Source of the DNA: a bacterium
GTDB lineage: Bacteria; Vulcanimicrobiota; Vulcanimicrobiia; Vulcanimicrobiales; Vulcanimicrobiaceae
Assembly (NCBI GenBank): GCA_021807645.1
Contig: JAKBCP010000024.1
Coordinates: 1 to 7,961, forward strand
Reading direction: 5' to 3'
Length of the DNA stretch: 7,961 nucleotides
A model generated the notes under the pieces. That model saw only the letters and a list, made by a program, of their open reading frames with translations. It ran no database searches and was not told where the DNA came from. Shown here piece by piece: positions 7,095-7,961 of this stretch. A program made the position numbers and the translations under genes. Numbering within the stretch: position 1 is the first letter of the stretch; every line of letters starts with the position of its first letter.

Positions 7095-7961
7095 AAAGTT
7101 ACTACGACCGCCCGTTACTGAAGGGGCCGCACTGGGGCGCAAACGTCGTCACCTACCTTTTCCTCGGCGGTATCATGGGCGGCCTCGGCCTCATCTCGCT
7201 GCTCGCCGACGACCGGCCGGAACCGGAGATGAAAAAGTTGCGCAAGGCGACGCGCTACACCGCCTTCGCGTTAGCAGCGATCAATCCGCCGATCCTCATC
7301 TCCCATCTCGGCCGCCCCGAACGATTCCTCAATATGTTGCGCATCGTTAAATTGAAATCGCCGATGTCGCTCGGCGTCTGGGGGCTCGTACTCTATTCCG
7401 GCGCCGCCGGCGCGAATGCGCTGCGCGAACTCGCCGACGACGGCATCGTCCCAAAGATGCTGCGCACCGTCGCCCCGAGCGCGACGGTGCCGATTCAGGC
7501 GCTTTTAGGAGCCTTCATGGCCGGTTATACCGGGGTTCTTATCAGCGCTACGGCGATACCGTTTTGGGCCGCCGGGAAGCGCCACATTCCGGCGTTCTCG
7601 GTATGCTCCGGCGCTGCGAGTGCGAGCGCGCTGGCAACGCTTCTCTCCACGCTGCAAGGAAACCATGACGTGATTCCGCGCCTCGAACGCCTCGAGATGA
7701 CGGCATCGGCGCTAGAAATCGCACTCATCGCCGATTTTCGTCGACAGGGCGGCGCCGTCACCGCGCCCTTCTTCGAAGGTCGCGTCGGGAAACGCCTTCG
7801 CGACTTCACGATTCTCGGAGGAATCGTCGTGCCGTTCGCGTTGAATGCGATCGGCGGTGCCTTTAAACTCCCGAAATCAATCGATGCGCTGCGAAGCATT
7901 GCCGCTTCGACGTTGACGCTCGTCGGCGGATACGTCCTGCGCGAGAGTTTGATCGAGGCCG
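7091..7961 (+). CDS. nrfD: NrfD/PsrC-type membrane subunit, 3'-truncated
   Basis: 290 residues are visible and the frame is still open at the window end. Hydrophobic helices lie at roughly 17-38, 55-71, 89-108, 135-156, 166-187, 240-258 and 266-284. Diagnostic NrfD motifs are SHLGRPERFLN (71-81) followed by KSPMSLGVWGL (89-99), and AGYTGVL (144-150) in a later helix. NrfD proteins are haem-free integral subunits that link iron-sulfur subunits to quinone in polysulfide reductase, alternative complex III and related enzymes. Here one replaces the cytochrome b gamma subunit (FdnI) of E. coli FDH-N. The ATGA overlap with the beta gene and the lack of a strong Shine-Dalgarno sequence just upstream suggest translation by coupling. 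Few residues should be missing if the length is the usual 300-400. The family is certain; quinone as the partner is inferred from relatives. Confidence 0.9.
   Translation, partial: MKSYYDRPLLKGPHWGANVVTYLFLGGIMGGLGLISLLADDRPEPEMKKLRKATRYTAFALAAINPPILISHLGRPERFLNMLRIVKLKSPMSLGVWGLVLYSGAAGANALRELADDGIVPKMLRTVAPSATVPIQALLGAFMAGYTGVLISATAIPFWAAGKRHIPAFSVCSGAASASALATLLSTLQGNHDVIPRLERLEMTASALEIALIADFRRQGGAVTAPFFEGRVGKRLRDFTILGGIVVPFALNAIGGAFKLPKSIDALRSIAASTLTLVGGYVLRESLIEA

Overview
The window carries six genes, all on the + strand and tightly packed. GC content is high, with many GCG, TCG and CGC codons. Nothing fixes the taxon. The mix of a YVTN-type secreted phosphoesterase, a COG4280 membrane protein and an NrfD-anchored formate dehydrogenase fits a high-GC environmental bacterium such as Eremiobacterota, Chloroflexota, Acidobacteriota or an actinobacterial relative. 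That is inference only. I see no insertion sequence, CRISPR array, tRNA, rRNA or phage gene, and the region reads as ordinary chromosomal metabolism.

Region 1 (1-1636) holds the 3' part of a phosphoesterase-superfamily gene. Its stop overlaps (ATGA) the start of a small polytopic membrane protein of the COG4280 type, which has two ExxE motifs reminiscent of FTR1 iron permeases. Region 2 (1637-1746) is the only sizeable gap and is the best place for a promoter of the next operon, though no convincing core promoter is visible.

Region 3 (1747-7961) is a four-gene formate operon: an oxalate/formate-antiporter-family (OFA) MFS transporter, a formate dehydrogenase catalytic subunit, its four-cluster ferredoxin-like beta subunit, and an NrfD-type membrane subunit that runs off the window. 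Spacings are 24 bp, a 1-nt overlap and a 4-nt overlap, so the genes are probably co-transcribed and translationally coupled.

The main result is that the catalytic subunit is a selenoprotein. An in-frame TGA at 3652-3654 sits in the motif NQARI-U-H, exactly where E. coli FdnG has selenocysteine. It is followed by a hairpin with a GGTCT apical loop whose G and T lie at positions 23 and 24 counted from the U of the UGA, as in the E. coli fdhF SECIS element. A conventional gene caller would cut this gene into a 191-residue and an 854-residue fragment. The reconstructed protein has 1050 residues with Sec192 and aligns by eye with FdnG along its whole length. Unlike FdnG it has no twin-arginine signal, and its membrane partner is NrfD rather than a cytochrome b. 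This suggests a complex facing the cytoplasm. The proposed working scheme is: the OFA carrier moves formate, the alpha subunit interconverts formate and CO2 at Mo/W-bis-MGD with Sec192, the beta subunit conducts electrons through four [4Fe-4S] clusters, and NrfD exchanges them with the quinone pool.
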